7,476 nucleotides of DNA from Gammaproteobacteria bacterium (GTDB lineage: Bacteria > Pseudomonadota > Gammaproteobacteria > Woeseiales > Woeseiaceae). The position numbers and the translations under genes are program-made. Positions 6,749-7,476 of the stretch are shown here, piece by piece. Each line of letters begins with the position of its first letter. Positions within the stretch are counted from its first letter, which is position 1. Below the pieces are notes generated by a model that searched no databases, was not told the DNA's origin, and saw only the letters and a program-made list of their open reading frames with translations. The stretch spans positions 1 through 7,476 of the forward strand of contig NYWX01000029.1 of assembly GCA_002685275.1 (NCBI GenBank), given 5' to 3'.

Positions 6749-7476
6749 TGAAAATTCAAAATTATATTAACGGAGAATTTTTTGATCCAATCTCCAAGGA
6801 GTGGTTGGATAATTATACTCCAGAAAACGGAGCGGTTTACTCGCAAATACCCAATTCTGGAGTAGAGGATGTAACCCAAGCCTATCATGCTGCAAAAGTT
6901 GCTTTTTCCAGTTGGTCAAATACTGCTCTCGACGAACGTTCGAAGATACTCTCGAAAATAGCTCAGTTGATAAGAGAAAAATTGCCTGAGTTGGCCGCTG
7001 CAGAATCCAAAGACAATGGGAAGCCACTTTCATTAGCAACTGCAATTGATATTCCCAGAGCTTCCTCTAATTTTCAGTTTTTTGCCAACGCAATCACCCA
7101 GTTTGCTTCCGAAGCACATGAAAGTACTGGGTTGGGAGCGCTTAACTTTACACTCCGCCAACCGATTGGGGTGGTGGGTTGTATTTCGCCTTGGAACTTA
7201 CCCTTGTATTTGTTTACATGGAAGATTGCTCCTGCATTGGCTGCGGGAAATTGTGTAGTGGCAAAGCCTAGTGAAGTAACTCCAATGACAGCTTATTTGC
7301 TAGGAGATATTTGTAATCAGGCCGGATTGCCAAAAGGGGTGTTAAATATTGTTCATGGCTTAGGAACTACGGCAGGTCAGGCAATCATAGCGCATCCAAA
7401 AATCAAAGCGATATCTTTTACAGGAGGAACCAAAACAGGAGCACATATTGCAGCTGTGGCAGCTCCGATGTTCAAA
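6748..7476 (+). CDS. amnC: 2-aminomuconic 6-semialdehyde dehydrogenase (3' truncated)
   Basis: An NAD-dependent aldehyde dehydrogenase of the ALDH superfamily, predicted to oxidise 2-aminomuconic semialdehyde to 2-aminomuconate, the substrate of the deaminase upstream. Translating from the ATG at 6748 gives 243 residues without a stop before the window ends, about half of the usual 480-490. Visible are YINGEFF (6-12), ESKDNGKPL (86-94), DIPRASSNFQFFA (101-113), ISPWNLPLYLFTWKIAPALAAGN (146-168) with the catalytic Asn150, AKPSEVTP (172-179) and ISFTGGTKTG near 223-232 in the NAD site. The DIPR..NF..FA and PWNLPLYL.TWKIAPA segments closely match vertebrate ALDH8A1 and bacterial AMSDH as I recall them. 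Arg104 would be the substrate-carboxylate arginine. The catalytic Cys and Glu lie past the edge. Betaine-aldehyde or hydroxymuconic semialdehyde dehydrogenase are less likely, given the neighbours. Confidence 0.9.
   Translation, partial: MKIQNYINGEFFDPISKEWLDNYTPENGAVYSQIPNSGVEDVTQAYHAAKVAFSSWSNTALDERSKILSKIAQLIREKLPELAAAESKDNGKPLSLATAIDIPRASSNFQFFANAITQFASEAHESTGLGALNFTLRQPIGVVGCISPWNLPLYLFTWKIAPALAAGNCVVAKPSEVTPMTAYLLGDICNQAGLPKGVLNIVHGLGTTAGQAIIAHPKIKAISFTGGTKTGAHIAAVAAPMFK

Noticed and set aside
6767..7258. Open frames on both strands (minus 6767-7045, plus 7046-7258) at the right end
   Set aside because: Both overlap the truncated aldehyde dehydrogenase in other frames. The dehydrogenase frame carries family motifs throughout and these do not.
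1..7476. CRISPR arrays, insertion sequences, tRNA or rRNA genes, phage or defence modules
   Set aside because: No regularly spaced repeats, transposase motifs, cloverleaf sequences or defence-gene domains were seen on reading; the window is almost fully occupied by metabolic genes.

Overview
The window comes from a low-GC bacterium of the Bacteroidota, most likely a flavobacterium. Three things suggest this. The first gene is a phosphoglycerate dehydrogenase with an extra N-terminal HAD-phosphatase-like domain, a layout I know from flavobacteria. The gene starts lack clear Shine-Dalgarno sequences. The two intergenic regions carry TAnnTTTG boxes typical of Bacteroidota promoters. All genes lie on the plus strand and coding density is high.

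Layout: (1) 1-1731, the 3' part of a HAD/SerA fusion for serine biosynthesis, cut by the left edge. (2) 1732-1838, a 107-bp gap with candidate promoters and a perfect 9-bp inverted repeat enclosing the -7 box nearest kynU. (3) 1839-6183, four genes joined by short overlaps of 4, 14 and 8 nt: kynureninase (kynU), an exported S41-peptidase-like protein, kynurenine 3-monooxygenase (kmo) and a DUF1697 protein. (4) 6184-6343, a 160-bp gap with a well-formed promoter. (5) 6344 to the right edge, a RidA-family 2-aminomuconate deaminase overlapping by 1 nt with an aldehyde dehydrogenase that resembles 2-aminomuconic semialdehyde dehydrogenase and runs off the window.

Together kynU, kmo, the deaminase and the dehydrogenase form part of an oxidative tryptophan (kynurenine) catabolic route. 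Kmo hydroxylates kynurenine and kynureninase releases 3-hydroxyanthranilate and alanine. After ring cleavage and decarboxylation, by enzymes not in this window, the dehydrogenase and deaminase take 2-aminomuconic semialdehyde through 2-aminomuconate towards central metabolism. The genes for 3-hydroxyanthranilate 3,4-dioxygenase and ACMS decarboxylase are the ones to expect just past the right edge. Tryptophan 2,3-dioxygenase and formamidase are also absent here.

The pathway itself is known biology. The less expected parts are the two passenger genes (exported S41-like protein and DUF1697) tightly coupled to kynU and kmo, and the inverted repeat at the kynU promoter. I see no mobile elements, CRISPR arrays, tRNA or rRNA genes, and no convincing sign of a wholly new system.
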